Shown here one piece after another: positions 23,891-36,088 of a stretch of 64,000 nt of DNA. Origin of the DNA: Absidia repens (Eukaryota; Mucoromycota; Mucoromycetes; Mucorales; Cunninghamellaceae); assembly GCA_002105175.1 (NCBI GenBank), contig MCGE01000008.1, forward strand, positions 1,302,001 to 1,366,000. Reading direction: 5' to 3'. The stretch's first letter is position 1, and each line of letters opens with the position of its first letter. The translations under genes and the position numbers were made by a program. The notes beneath the pieces were generated by a model. It saw only the letters and a program-made list of their open reading frames with translations. It was not told the DNA's origin and did not search any database.

Positions 23891-24430
23891 CGGTTTGATC
23901 ATGATGGGAATCAATGGTCGGTCAACTGGAACAAAACGTCGGATGGGGAAGGAAGTTTGTTTTTTTAACGTCCAACTATTGTCTCCGAAAACGTCGATGC
24001 ACACTTGATTATCCTTTCCTCATCGTGGTTTGCGTTATATAGAGTGGGAGGTGGGGGGAGGACGATACGGATACGCGCCGATTGGATATGCAACGTGGCC
24101 TCAGCAGAACAGTCCCAGCACCCGTAGCGGATATCAATTTTTGATCACCTTTATCGAACTACTGATTTTTATTTTTTTTATCTCGAGACAGGGTTCGGAA
24201 ATGAGTGTAGCATAGTTTAGTTTAGTTTAGTTATTACGTGATAGACTGTAGATTATAGTTTATTTTTATTTTTTTTAGTGGAGAAGTGGGGGGGGATGTT
24301 TTAGTTTTAAATAAAATTGAAAAGTTTATTGAACTATTATTATATATTATAGATGATTATGGAAGGGATGGGGTGGGGGGTTTATATATAGAATGTACAG
24401 AATTACAATTATTCCATTATGTTGGTGCTG
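23891..24430. other. Intergenic, 3' flank of the GATA-factor gene
   Basis: Contains a coding-like stretch near 23875-23965 (FYSNGRFDHDGNQWSVNWN) that is soon interrupted, probably more of the adjacent relic. The rest is AT-rich with short G tracts (24286-24297, 24370-24382). No intact gene. Confidence 0.4.
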
Positions 24431-25495
24431 TTAGGGCCAATATGATGAGGAGGTAGGTGATGATGATGGTTGCTTTTGCTTCTTGTCTTTTTTATAATGA
24501 TTTGTTTTATCATTGGATTTGCTCTCGGTGTTTTTACGGTTACGTTTTTTTATGACATCTGTTTTTAGCGCTAACGGACGAACTATACCGTGTAACTTTA
24601 GAAAAAGACCACATGCGTTACAAAGAGGCTGTCCAAGTCCATTGCGGCGCCATAACGGAGTGTTTGATGTTTTGCAATTCATACAGTAAATATCAGGGGA
24701 CGGTCGTGATTTTCGATTTTTCTTTTTTTGATGACGTCTTTTATTAGTTTTACGGGTCGGGTTTTGTGATGAGTCTTTGCTTTCATCGTACTTTTTTGCA
24801 AACGTCCGAACGGGTGATGGTGTGTCAATAGGGGAAGGAAATGAAGAATTTGTGACCAACGGCGACTGTGATGCGGATGCTGATGTTGATGATTGGGATT
24901 CAACGCGCTGATGGTTGGAATGATGAACCATGGTATTGACGCACTCGGTTTCCATTTTATAAAAATCATCCAAAATCCACTGTGTCAATAATGGTTCATT
25001 ATTCAGCATTGGAGTACAGGAAGGATAGCTGACTGGGGTAGGATGGAGAGGTTGGGATGACATGCTGGTGCAGGGCATCGATGTGATGTGAGGTTGAAAT
25101 ACGTTATAGTTGTTGTTATTTTTATTAATAAAATGCAATCCATCATTAGCGCACCGGTCATCGTCGAGAAAAGGTACATTAAAATCAGGGGTAGTGGAAG
25201 TATTGACCGCATGAACACCATTGGCAGTGCTCAATAAATCCACGTGTGTAGGAAATTCAAAGGCCGCCTGCAACGTCGCCGAATTCCTCGACGGCAGAGC
25301 ACGGTTTACAATTCCACCGTTCTTACGCTGATTATGATGACTGTAAGAAAGAAAGTGCTCGTCGTACGCTGTGTAAGTATATTGCATAGTATGAATGTCG
25401 TTTTGCAATGATGACCAGCCTGACGAAGAGTATGTGGCTGTTGGTGGTGGTGATGGTAACGAGTCTGCCCATGACCTTTTTGTGATACCGTTCAT
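24431..25495 (-). CDS. GATA-type zinc-finger transcription factor
   Basis: Single-exon gene of about 354 codons. I start it at the ATG at 25495 ([15 protein letters not shown]), because the upstream 28 codons of the longer frame are a poly-Lys/hydrophobic artefact of homopolymer sequence. Near the C-terminus is one GATA finger, [16 protein letters not shown]...[13 protein letters not shown], with C-x2-C-x17-C-x2-C spacing. It is followed by a basic tail ([10 protein letters not shown]...). The rest is Ser/Thr/Pro/Asn-rich and probably disordered. Fungal single-finger GATA proteins bind (A/T)GATA(A/G) sites and commonly control nitrogen, iron or light responses. Which one this is cannot be told. 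The Leu-Gly-Gln-Pro-Leu stretch differs from the Ala-Gly-(K/R)-(T/S)-Leu common in AreA-type fingers. Confidence 0.9.
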   Translation of the reverse strand: MNGITKRSWADSLPSPPPTATYSSSGWSSLQNDIHTMQYTYTAYDEHFLSYSHHNQRKNGGIVNRALPSRNSATLQAAFEFPTHVDLLSTANGVHAVNTSTTPDFNVPFLDDDRCANDGLHFINKNNNNYNVFQPHITSMPCTSMSSQPLHPTPVSYPSCTPMLNNEPLLTQWILDDFYKMETECVNTMVHHSNHQRVESQSSTSASASQSPLVTNSSFPSPIDTPSPVRTFAKKYDESKDSSQNPTRKTNKRRHQKKKNRKSRPSPDIYCMNCKTSNTPLWRRNGLGQPLCNACGLFLKLHGIVRPLALKTDVIKKRNRKNTESKSNDKTNHYKKDKKQKQPSSSPTSSSYWP

Positions 25496-26870
25496 TTCTA
25501 TGTAGGAGAAGATATAAAAAGAAAGAAAAAGGAGAAGAAAAATAAGTTTTTTTTTTTGTTTTTTTTTCTTAAATGACAATGGTGAAATTGATGCACCAAA
25601 TGGCGCTCTGAAAAAAATTAGAGCCTTTTTAACGCTTCGTTAAGTGTGACAAAATTGTCCCCTTAATTTCCTACTATAAAAATAAATTGTAATCTATAAC
25701 CGTTTTTACTGGTTACCGCGATAAAGCTTATCATTGTTGTTGCTTTTTCCCTATCAAATTTGCCTGTCTTGATGTCCAATAGTTAAAATAAAATTAACAA
25801 TAATGATAAATTATATACAATCCAAGGGTCCTTGGAAAGATATCTCAATTTGCGGTATCAATTGGAACTTCCTGTGATGAAACCTTGATCACTTGGTACC
25901 CTTTCATGGCGGTATTTGAAATAATTTTGGCATATTCCTTTTTTTTTTCTCTTCCATTTTTCACTAACAAGCGCTATCTTGATGACAACCTTGAAGGCAA
26001 TAGTTTGATCAGTAGCCTAAATGAATGGCAACCATCTTCCATTTCCCTTCGACTGCTGGACATATTTCACTCCACACCAATTTACCATTTGTATCAACAG
26101 CATTAACACACGTCAATTATTGGTGCCTCGCTTTTTTTTTTTTTTTGGCATAACTGTATGTATATATGCCTGTCAATCTTATCAGCCACCCAAGCAAAAC
26201 AACAAAATGACATTCGAATATGGGTAGCATGGATATATTAGACACTTTACTCTTGGCCTCCGTAACGAACGGCAAAAGTGAAATTGTAACGGTACCGACC
26301 GCGGCTTTATGATACTCTTCAGGCACTCCTCGACCTTTACTTAAATTTAACCGTGTAAAAAATTAGTTTAGAAGGCATATAGCGCAAAGCAGAAACGAAC
26401 GACCTCAGTCACCAATGCTGGCATTGGGTAATAGAAACGCATGAAAGCATCACTAGTGAAAGTGACAAACACTATAAGCTCTCCTCATGTCTACCACAGC
26501 CCAACAAGATCAGTTCGCAGAATACAACAAAAGGTAAAAACATTAAAAAAAAGGGGGAGGAGCCCATCTTATTATAGGACATTACTATTACTAAAAGGAG
26601 TGAATTGTTTTTTTATAGGGAAGGTAATGAAAAGACTACGGGATATGTTTACCAAACTGGGAGGGGGGGGCGGACAGATATATTGGAATCAGCATAAGAT
26701 GGAACCATTGGCAACAGCAACACTAGTTGAACTCTGCACATCACATATGACAGCAACTTGTAACCATACAAAGGTAAGTAATTCTGAGGACGGTGCCGGT
26801 GATGGGGGCGGGAAAACATAATGCGATTCTCATTAAATATTTACATTCATATCATATTAGTCATAGTGAA
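25496..26870. other. Intergenic with coding-like debris
   Basis: The proximal part is the likely promoter of the minus-strand GATA gene (TA-rich 25670-25830). Short frames at 25945-26105 (plus) and 26225-26345 (minus, containing VPEEYHKAAVGTVTISLLPF) look protein-like in composition but are interrupted and unassigned. They may be 3' remnants of the adjacent creatininase-like relic. Confidence 0.4.
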
Positions 26871-26879
26871 CTTCACTCC

Positions 26880-27240
26880 CTAATTGGAAAAAATTGACTC
26901 ATTCGCTACCGGCGTTATCTTTCGCGACATCATCATCATCATCACCTTTATAGCTTTAGTTGAACTCAACCGAAGCCATTGGATAGCTACAACAATTTGC
27001 TTTTCACCATGGTTGATAAGCCCTTGCAAATTGATATGATCTGATCGCGGATTTCCTTGAAACAAATAGGAATGGAAGAAGGTATGATACCAACTGGAGC
27101 TGGGACCACGACAAAAGCACGGGTTGCAACGGGAAAAAGAACATCGAATATATATTGACAACGATCAAGATAATTATAATGACCACTGGACCGAGGACTA
27201 ATTGGAATAGATACTCCCTTAGTTTTATTATGCTTCATTG
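26880..27240 (-). pseudogene. Creatininase-family relic
   Basis: The minus-strand reading from 27238 resembles the N-terminal half of creatininase/creatinine amidohydrolase family proteins. It has KGVSIPISPRSSGH (cf. the family's P-I-G-S-x-E-Q-H-G), YIFDVLFPVATRAF, VVVPAPVGI, and ICKGL, then after a frame change INHGEKQIVVAI, and after another NGFG where the family has N-G-H-G-G-N. At least two frameshifts and loss of the metal-binding His/Glu residues argue for a decayed copy. No intact C-terminal half was found. This is an inference from motif order. A profile search would settle it. Confidence 0.45.
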
Positions 27241-28088
27241 TAGTTAGTCTCCCTTCCCTATTTATCTGTTTTTATCCTATTTTATCAATAAATACTATCT
27301 TTGAAATTTATGAAACCATGCTATCTTACTTTGTATGTATTGGCATTTTATCACGCTTACTATTAAGCCTGCGATGGACAGATGGCCTGCGATGGACAGA
27401 TGGAATAATTCGCTTTAGATAAGGGCGGGTCATTCTGACGTTTTTTTTTTTTTTTTTTTCTGTTTTTGTTTTATTGGTTTTTAGATCTTGGAGAACATGT
27501 GAATAAAATGATGCTTTATCTTTTGAGTAGAGCAATTATTTTTGTTTGGATCTATTGAAAAACAACCTTCGTTTGCTGAGCTTGTACCAGCAAAAGCGCT
27601 TAAAAATAATACATGCTCTCGGATTTGTGCTCCGCTTTCGCATTGGTCAAACTTTACCAACTGATCGAGGATGATGTTGAAATAAAGCAAAAGAGGGTGA
27701 GGGTATTATCACTTGAATGTTGCACAGTAAGTATCACAGCACCTGTTTAAGGAAGCTGCATCATGAAATTTATCAGCTGCAAGAATTTGCACTATTAAAG
27801 ATATTTTAGGAGAACGGCGAAAAATGGATTGGATCACAATGGGCACTGCTACTTGTATTCAAGCTGTAAAAGGCGGTGCCGTCGATTGGGTGTTTTAAAT
27901 ATACGGCCGGCAAACCCTCTCCGCCTCTAGATGGATACTGATATCTCTTGCCATTTTCCATTTTGATGGACATTCCCTTGGAATAACCGTGAAAAGTATT
28001 CCATCTACTGGTTAGGTAATCACTGCTACTATTATTTTACCAACGAAAAAAAAAGGTGGATATTCACACTCCGCAGTACATGAATTTC
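27241..28088. other. Coding-like relic region, unassigned
   Basis: A perfect tandem duplication of an 18-bp unit (CCTGCGATGGACAGATGG) lies near 27368-27404. From 27525 to 27720 the plus strand reads SIEKQPSFAELVPAKALKNN and, after a frame change, LSDLCSAFALVKLYQLIEDD, ending at a GTAAGT donor-like site. From 27815 another fragment reads MDWITMGTATCIQAVKGG. These look like remains of a spliced gene of unknown family. The minus strand is also open over part of this interval, so strand is unresolved. Confidence 0.3.
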
Positions 28089-28089
28089 T

Positions 28090-29085
28090 ATTTCTTCCTC
28101 TTTCCTATTTTTTTTTTTTTTTTTTTTTTTTCTCAACTTCATTGGAGGCCTCTTTGAGGTGTTAGTGATCATGGATTAGTGCTAGAACTTGAATCAGTGA
28201 CATTTTGAAAAATGTGATACAAACTTGCATGGGGAAACTTCTCCATTTTGAAATCTTGATCTGGACAACTAAGTACTGCACCCTTCATGACGGGTGGCCA
28301 AAGTCAACTCTTCCAAACAGAATTTTTTGGATTCTAATGTCATTGCAATGAGATGGAAACTTTGGACGCAAGCTAACGATATTGTGGCGAATCATTCTTC
28401 TTATCGACCGTACAGTGATCGCAGATCAAAACTCAATTTGTCAATTGTCTCTTTAAAATAGCATCTGAGGAAACACTGTCAACCTCTGGAAAAACCCAAG
28501 ACGGTGGGTGGACCTTCCACTATCAAAGATAGCATTCAACTTCGTTTAGTTTTAGTTTATCCATAGTTTGTATATACAATTGAATAAAACATGTCTCTTT
28601 TCACATTCTTCAATGAAAAATGTCCCGTTAGTCTCTCTCATGTCTTGTGCAATAGATCCCTTTTTGATCAGTTTTGACTGACCATTCTTGTGATTCAATA
28701 ATATATATCTCTCCAGTCTTTCTCACATCTTCTGATATCGTATGTTAGCTCCGCTCCCCTTCCCCCTCCTATTTTACAAGCTTTCAAGTATGATCATTCT
28801 TTAGCACCACATTAGACTCCTTTATGCATCCTTTGCTATATCATTAGTTATACAGCGAACCACTTGACTTCAGCTTTAGACTTTATCATTAAGCCTTAAT
28901 AAAATATGCTTTTGTTATAAAACATATGCTTACAGATCATATAGTGCGCAACACTGATATTGCAAGCGTTTTATGAGTGTTCTATCAAATACCTACTCTA
29001 TAGCTAACTAGTGCTACTTCTCTCTATATATACTATATTATCTTCATTGCGAATGGCATAATAATAAAAACATAGAGCCTAGACG
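28090..29085 (+). repeat. Dispersed repeat, copy 6 (forward)
   Basis: Forward copy with the T tract at 28110-28131, CTTGCATGGGGAAAC (28227), AATAAAACATGTCTC (28582), CAATGAAAAATGTCCCGTTA (28610), the CTTGTGCAATAGATCCCTTT block (28646) and TGAGTGTTCTATCAAATACC (28974). An additional ~200-bp segment (28265-28510) is not shared with other copies. Confidence 0.75.
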
Positions 29086-29403
29086 AAAGTTTGTCAGACT
29101 CGAAAAGACTGCCCACCAAATAGTGAAATGAAAAAAGCGTCAATACGCATCCTCGTGGTTTGTTTGTTTTCTAAACACACACACACACACACACAAAAGC
29201 AAGTCAAGTCAATTGATAATAATGTTTTAAATGTAGTGTTGATTTTATTGAGGGAATTGATACAAGGAAAAACAAATGAATATATATGCAAAAAAATACA
29301 ATAATGATTATAAAGTAATGACGAGGGGTAATAAACAGGGAAAGAAAAAAATGACAATGGATAAGATAGGGGGAAAAAAAAAAGGAAGGGCAGGGTACTA
29401 AAT

Positions 29404-31694
29404 CTATCGGAAGCGAAGGTAAAAGTTGACAATAAGAGCACCCACCAACAGAACACAGAGTACAGCAGGACCCCATAAATCATCATAACGGCCAACCACA
29501 CGATGATTGATCATCCTAAGTAAAGAAGAAGAAGAAAAAAAAAAAGGTCAGTTTCCAATTCATTCATATTCCATTCTTTGTATTCATTGACTACTTACCA
29601 TGCTCGTTTTTCAAATCTATAAAGGGCATAGATTGCTATACAGGCGGCGAGCCCCATAAAAATTCCACCCACAATCCTAGTATCGTTATCTGTTGCAAAG
29701 TTCATCAAATTAAGGGCCACCGTCAACAAAAGAGCACAGAATTGCAGCCATGAGATGAAGGTCCGTTCGTTGGCAAAGAAGACCTTGGGTTCCACACGCA
29801 CTTTGGTGACACCGATTTGTTGTTTCTTCTTTTCGTCTTCCACCACCGCTTCACCCAAAGGAATGGCTGTCATATCACGGCTGTTGCTATTGTCGTTGTC
29901 TGCATTGCGGTTCTTCTTTTTCCTCTTGCCTTCCTCCAATGCTACTGCTGATGCTGCTGCTGCTGCTGCTGCCTGTCGTTCCAAAAGCTTTTCATTAGGA
30001 TATATGGCGCCTTGTTGTTCGCTTGGATCCTGTAAAGTGTACCCGGCGGCAGCGGATGATTGTTGTTGTTCGTTGTTGTTGTTGTTGTCGTCGTCGTTGG
30101 GATTCCTGCTGTTGATACGTTGAATACTGTTGGCACGTTGAGCTACGACCTTCATGCGAGTGGCTTCTTGTTCCATGGCACGGCTATAATGACCATCAAT
30201 CAAGGGTTTGAAAGACTTGGACCGGGTAAGACCAAAGTTGGTGGCACGAGGCTTGCGGATATCCAATTCCATTTCAGACAACCACCAAGGCAATAAAGGC
30301 ATACGATCACCATAGAAATGACAGGCACCATGGAGATATTTGGAGAACCGGGGCACTTCATGGACCAGATGAGAGTCGATCAGGTTGGTTAACCAAGCAG
30401 GAGGTTCTTGACCAAGATGTGTTTGCAGCTTTGTTTCCAGGACAGCATAAGGGAATCGCAAGATATCGGCTTCATCCAAGTAGCTGAAAGGATAGTCGAT
30501 GCCAACATCAGGGCGGCGCCATTGCCCATCACCACGTCGAGCACGGTCGAAGTTGTCTTCACGAATAAAGGTCAGGTCGGTATCCAAACTCACACGCACA
30601 CGTTGATCCCCAGGCAATTGGAAGGCAGTTCGGTTGTAAAAGGCACGCAATACAGGGTCCAGATGCTTGTCCTTGAGCGAGGTTTGAATCCCATTGGCAA
30701 TAAAGAGGTTGTCCTTGACCACTTTTTCATCGGTTCCTTTAGCCGTCAATCGATCCGCATAGGTTGCCGCTGAAAGTTCCCCAGACACAAATTTCGCCAC
30801 ATCAGGTTCATCCAGACGGAATCGATCCTTGACAGAAGCACCTTCCAACCACCAAGCATGATGTGTTTTGCGTTCAATAAAGACAGAGTTGGTAGACATG
30901 GGACCATACCACCGGAATCGGATCGCCTCCGCACCTTCGTCACGCTGTAAACGGCCAGTATAGAGATCGAAATCAGGGTTGTCAAAGTACACAGATGAGA
31001 TGGCAGCATCGTCCTGTTCAAAAGGCTTGTTGTCGTTGAAGATCAGCACAGGCAAGTGGAGCATGATGATGGACTTGACTTCGGTGATATTGTCAGGATG
31101 GATCCAGTATTTGGCGGTAGCACGTTCAAATGCACTTTGATCCCCACCAGCAGCAGCATTTCCAGTACGAGGTTGACCTTTGAGTTGGCAAATATCATGG
31201 AGCGACGAGATAAAGACAATGGCCACATCAAAGCGTTGCTTGTCCAAAGGTTTCGCGCGAAGTTGAGGAACGAAGCCTTGTTGAAGATTCATATGTGTCC
31301 ATTTGTCGTGTTTCTTGATGATTTTTTGGAACCCAATATAGTTGAGACGAGTGAATTTGGCGAGATCATTGACATCAAACAAGACTTCAGTAAGTGCTTC
31401 ATCCATAACCGCCCAATTTTGTTCAGACGAGTAGGTGGCGTTGTTCATAAAGGTGCGGATCGATCGTTCACAATAGTTGATACGTGCCTCGACTTCACTA
31501 AGTTTGGCATTCACGAAATCGTACACTTTTTCCAATTCGTTTTCCAATAAAGACACAAAATCACTTTCGTCTTGATCATTCCAGCTGTGATCCTGTTGGC
31601 GAGTTTTCAACTCCACTTTCAAAACGTCGTATTGGATATAAGAGAGACGCCAAGGTACAAATACCTCGCTTGATAACAATTCACCAAATTTCAT
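29404..31694 (-). CDS. VTC4: Vacuolar transporter chaperone, Vtc4-like polyphosphate polymerase
   Basis: Two-exon gene. Exon 1 is 31694-29599 and exon 2 is 29515-29404, joined at a GTAAGT...TTAG intron. The N-terminal SPX domain (MKFGELLSSEVFVPWRLSYI..., about residues 1-150) senses inositol pyrophosphate/phosphate in this family. The central VTC tunnel domain has SSVYFDNPDFDLYTGRLQR, the paired-arginine AIRFRWYG, FIERKTHHAWWLEG, DTDLTFIRED, FPYAVLETKLQTHLG and VPRFSKYLHG, which match the catalytic basic and acidic positions of yeast Vtc4. An Asn/Gln/Ala-rich linker (about 510-600) precedes a DUF202-type three-helix membrane domain (FISWLQFCALLLTVALNLMN; the last helix is in exon 2). Predicted role: synthesis of polyphosphate from ATP with translocation into the vacuole. 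Retention of the catalytic residues favours Vtc4 over the regulatory Vtc2/3. Confidence 0.92.
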
Positions 31695-33069
31695 TGTATG
31701 TAAAAGTAGAAGAAAGAAGGGAAGGAAAGGAAAGAAGGGAAGAAGAATATAAGAGAGAGAAAAGAAGTGAAAGAAAGAAAAAATCGCCCTTAGGTCTTAA
31801 AAAAGGGAAGAAACAAAAAAAGAAAAAAGATTTTTAAAATCCAGCGGATTACAAATGGCAACAGGAATTGGCGCCGTCAGCAGAAAATTGGGGGGGGAGA
31901 CTCTTTTTTTATTGTCAGTTCTTATTTTAGAAACCCTCACTGTTCTGTCTCTGTTTAGTTGTACCTTTGTCATACATGCACAACTTTTTAGATCAACTAT
32001 TTTTTGGTATCACTTTTTTTGACATTTAACATTTTTTAATATGAATAAATTAAACACGCCAGCTATTTAGCACCCTATTACCAATATGCTTTGATATATA
32101 TGTATATATATATTTATGTTATTCATGATTATAATGCACTTTCTCCTGGATCACCGCTTCGCTTCTCATGGAAAAACGGTTTCTCCCGGAATAGTAGCAA
32201 AAAAAAAAAACCATGCGAATATAAACTCAGCGGCCCCGACATTGATGAGGCTGCCGGTAGTTTTTTACCCATTTCGAGGCATAAAAAAAACTTTTTTTTG
32301 TTTCTTTTTTTTTTTTTTTTTCTTTTACCCGTGTTGCCAACTTCTCTCTTTACAAATATTCAATGATAGGACTGGTTGGGTTCCTTCGAATGGTTTCTTT
32401 ATCTTTTTGCTTGAGAGTGAAGAGGAGGTAGCTCTTTTTTCCAACACGTATATATTTCGTATTTCTAAATGTCAGCTGTGGTGTACCAAAAAAAAATAAA
32501 TGAATTATGCATGATCGAATTGATGATGATGCCGAGCCTATTTGCGTGATGAACTAGTTAAAAAAAGAAAAGCATGAGTTACGTTTTTTCCCAAAATAGA
32601 TGTTCGCCGAACAGGAATCATACACAGATAGATTTTCCCTTACCGCGGCGCATTTTTGAAACCAACAATGATAAGAAACCGCAAAATCAGTCGGAGCATC
32701 ATGATACATTTCAGTGAATAGGTGTTTGTATTTTACTAATGACAATTAATAATCATATTATATACATTTTCTCTTGATTTGTATAATATTTTATGTTTCT
32801 TTATTCTAATTCTAGTGTTTTGTACTGTTTTGTTTTTTCTTTTTTTCTACCTTATATGTGGTAATAGTGGCCTTGGTGTACTTTTTCATTACTGATTAGG
32901 ACCATCATCTCCTATTGATTATTATGCTGCATTAATATTCAAACGCCGTTGACATTGCAAAAAAGAAATAGAGCGGAAGGATAAATACCCTTCCCGTGAA
33001 ATTGACCCAATAATATCGACGAATGTAAGTGCTGACTATCCTCAATCCTCCCCAACGATCAAAAAGTAT

Positions 33070-33115
<46 letters not shown>

Positions 33116-33453
33116 CGGGGTAAGGCTAACTTTATCTTGAAGTAGTGCCGTGTGCCGATAGGAGATAATGAGACCATTGATGATCGTGCGGCTAGCACTG
33201 CCTTTTTGGTTCATCCATCTCTTGAGAAATTCCTCCCGGGGTTTACGATCGATCAATCCCATACCTATGATTTGCAAGAGTACAGTAGTAGTTGTTTGAT
33301 ACCTTTCCCTGCGTTTATTCGATATTGCTTTAATGCTGGCTGAAAAAAAAAAATTATGCTTGGGATTTGAAACACAGCCAAATATGAAGTCAAAGATTTT
33401 TTTTCTTTTTCTTTCCTACCTTTTCCTTCATAAACTTTGATTTGCCTTATACA
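31695..33453. other. Divergent intergenic region with long poly-A tract
   Basis: Lies between the divergently transcribed VTC and polymerase genes. GA-rich sequence at 31700-31830 is likely the VTC 5' UTR/promoter. A pure A tract of about 40 nt occupies about 33074-33113. Coding-like but unassigned frames flank it at 33059-33345 on both strands (plus: PSLEKFLPGFTIDQSHTYDL; minus: MGLIDRKPREEFLKRWMNQK). They have no start, no domain and no intact gene structure. Confidence 0.45.
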
Positions 33454-36088
33454 ATGTTTAAGAACCAAAAAATATACTTGATCGAAGCAAAACTAGACGA
33501 ACCTGCGCTTGGTGCATCCAAGCAAATGATTCAAAGAAATGGTAAGCTAAACCAAATCTCCTTGATTCATGACAGAATGTCGCTCTTACTTTTAATCTGT
33601 AGGTGGTGAATTGGCTCAAACTCAACGATCAGCAGATCTACTACTGACTAGTCTGAAATCTAGTTCGCGAATCAAGCGACATTTAAAGAATCGCCAAGTA
33701 AGTATGTGTATGCTCGCTGAATCTGCTTTTACGGGGTTTTATTCCTCTCACTCCCGTCTCCTGTATTTGATATATAGGTTCCTATTGCTGATATTCGTTG
33801 GCTCAAAGATTGGTGAGTACTGGGAAAACGATCGAACCCCCTTCCCTTTATCTAACCACATTATATATTATCTAGTGTCAAGGAAAAGGAGCTACTCCCT
33901 CTGGATAAATACAGTATCCCAGTGGACGACGTATCTTCCAGATCAACACACGATACGAGCAGCACTGATAGTCAAGGTGGCAGCGGGGACGACAAACAAA
34001 GTCATGCAAATAAAGGGAACGACATCAACAAGCAAAGTCATACCAGCAAAGACAGTAGCAACGAGAACAAACGCGATAGTGACAATTATTATCTTCCAAA
34101 ATCCTCTGACATCTTAACCAAAGAATTTGCAAACGCCGAACCTGATGTCCTCTCTTATGAAGACACGGATTCCAGGTAAAAGTTTTCTGACAAGGAGGGT
34201 GGGGGCAGGGTAGCTGTTATGATCTGCACGTGCATCTTGAAACTGAAACTATTTTTTTTTTATATGATGATAGCAATGATGAGAGCAATTCAAACGACGA
34301 CGGCGACTCCGATGACATTGATCCAAACTACAACAATACCAGATACGAGTGCCTGCGTCCCACACCACTTCGATCGAAACACAATGGAAAACTGGTGGCA
34401 TATCTCCGACTTTTGGAAAAAGCGCGTGAATTGGAAACCAATGACAAGAGTGCTTTGGCCTATAGGCACGCGATCTCAGCAATAAAGGTAATCCTGAAAA
34501 AAAAAAAAAAGTTACTGGAGAAAAAACTGTGTTTTTATTGATGGGAGGGGATTGTATTTTTTTTTTTTGGGACGTGGTGATTTGATGAATAGGCATATCC
34601 TAGGAAAATTCAGTCAGAAGATGAAGCTGGAAAAATCAAAGGTAACACTCAATTTATCTTATTTGTTGATTTTATCGTCAGTCAGTAATTAACCTTTTTT
34701 TTTTTTTATTTAAACAACTATGTAGGTATTGGTTCTAAAATCAAGGAACTCACTCGGATCTATTTGGAAACTGGCAAGGTTCCTGAAGCTGAAGCGTTAT
34801 TGTCGGATGAGGAATTTAGAACATTGGACTTATTCAACAAATGTTTTGGTAAGTGATAGTATTTGATGGTTGTCAACAATATCAATGTCATTTCTGATTT
34901 TTGTGACGGGGGACACGATGATCATTTAGGTGTTGGGCCAGCTACTGGAAAGGCTTGGTGGGATATGGGTTATAGAACACTGCAACAAGTTTTGGACCAT
35001 GGTACATTGTCGAACACCGTACGACTTGGGATTCAACTACTACCTGACTTTATTATTCCGTAAGTGTAAATGAATGCAATGTAGCTAAATATTTATGCTT
35101 GCCTCCTTTTTTTTTTTTTCTTAGTATGAAACGGTCCGATGTAGAAGAATTGATTGATATTGTCGAGACTCAAGCAGCTTCGGTGAATGATCAACTACTT
35201 GTGACACCTGTAGGGGGATATCGGTAAGTGGTACATGTATATTTCACAAGCATGAATCCTACGATTAATACTTTTTTTTCTATCCCCTTAGGCGTGGGAA
35301 ACAACAAAGCGGTGATCTTGATATTGTAATATCATCGAAACAGGAAATAGACATGTCAGATATTCTGCTCTCAATGATTGACCGTTTAAAGTCACAAGGT
35401 ACTTGAAAAAATCAATACAAAAACGATAGTGTACTAAGTATTTTTTTTGTGTAGGCTATATCAAACATGTGCTTTGGAAAAGTCGTATTGGCCCATCAAC
35501 GAAACAAGACCGTCTTCATAAACAACGAGCTGCCGACACGGACGACAATGAAGATCAAGTCATCTCCAAATCATTCAGAAGAAGCGGATTTGATGAATTA
35601 CCAAAGGTAACACATATATAAATATCAAACGCGTATGATGTATTAATAGCATGTTGTTTATTGGGTAGGCGTTCACATGTTTTATGCAACCCTCTACTGG
35701 AATAAGTCGTCAAGTGGATTTGATTATCGCATCGTTTGAAGAGTATCCTACAGCAGTACTCGGTTGGACAGGTAAATTAAAACATAGCATTGAATTATGA
35801 TGATACATTCTAACGTGGACTTTTGATTGATAGGTTCTCGACAATTTGAACGATCTATCCGCGATTATGCAAAAAAGGTAAGAAAGAAAATAGATGGTGG
35901 TGATGATTCTAGGAAAGATTAGCTCACATTTAGTTGTTGTTGTTTTGTAGGAAAAAAACATCAAGCTCTCAAGTCACCAAATGATTACAAGGTCCATGCC
36001 AGAACGACGAATTTCAGTGACCAACGAAAAGGATATTTTTGATGCGCTAGACATTCCTTTTATCTCTCCTCAAAACCGGAACTGCTGA
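33454..36088 (+). CDS. DNA polymerase family X (BRCT + Pol mu/TdT/lambda-like)
   Basis: Spliced plus-strand gene of about ten exons. Exon 1 (33454-33541) begins MFKNQKIYLIEAKL. The N-terminal BRCT domain ends VPIADIRWLKDCVKEKELL. An acidic, Ser/Asn/Asp-rich linker follows (33890-34330). The polymerase core has the 8-kDa region (LVAYLRLLEKARELETNDKS), helix-hairpin-helix (GIGSKIKELTRIYLETG; FGVGPATGKAWWDMG), the nucleotidyltransferase motif GGYRRGKQQSGDLDIV with two metal-binding Asp, the third Asp in RQVDLII, and GWTGSRQFERSIR. The C-terminus (ALDIPFISPQNRNC) is typical. Expected role: gap filling in end joining and base-excision repair in the nucleus. GWTGS is the Pol mu/TdT form, whereas S-G-D in the first motif is the lambda form, so subfamily is unresolved. 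Stop is only 184 bp before the transportin start. Confidence 0.92.

Noticed and set aside
25496..25579. The 28-codon N-terminal extension of the GATA factor
   Set aside because: It is poly-Lys followed by hydrophobic residues from homopolymer promoter sequence. [15 protein letters not shown] at 25495 is a more natural start.
29755..31550. Several plus-strand frames opposite the VTC gene
   Set aside because: They are antisense shadows of a strongly conserved coding sequence, with composition dictated by its codons.
33611..34117. A 168-codon plus-strand frame inside the polymerase gene
   Set aside because: It reads through two introns. The BRCT exons splice to other frames that restore the conserved order.
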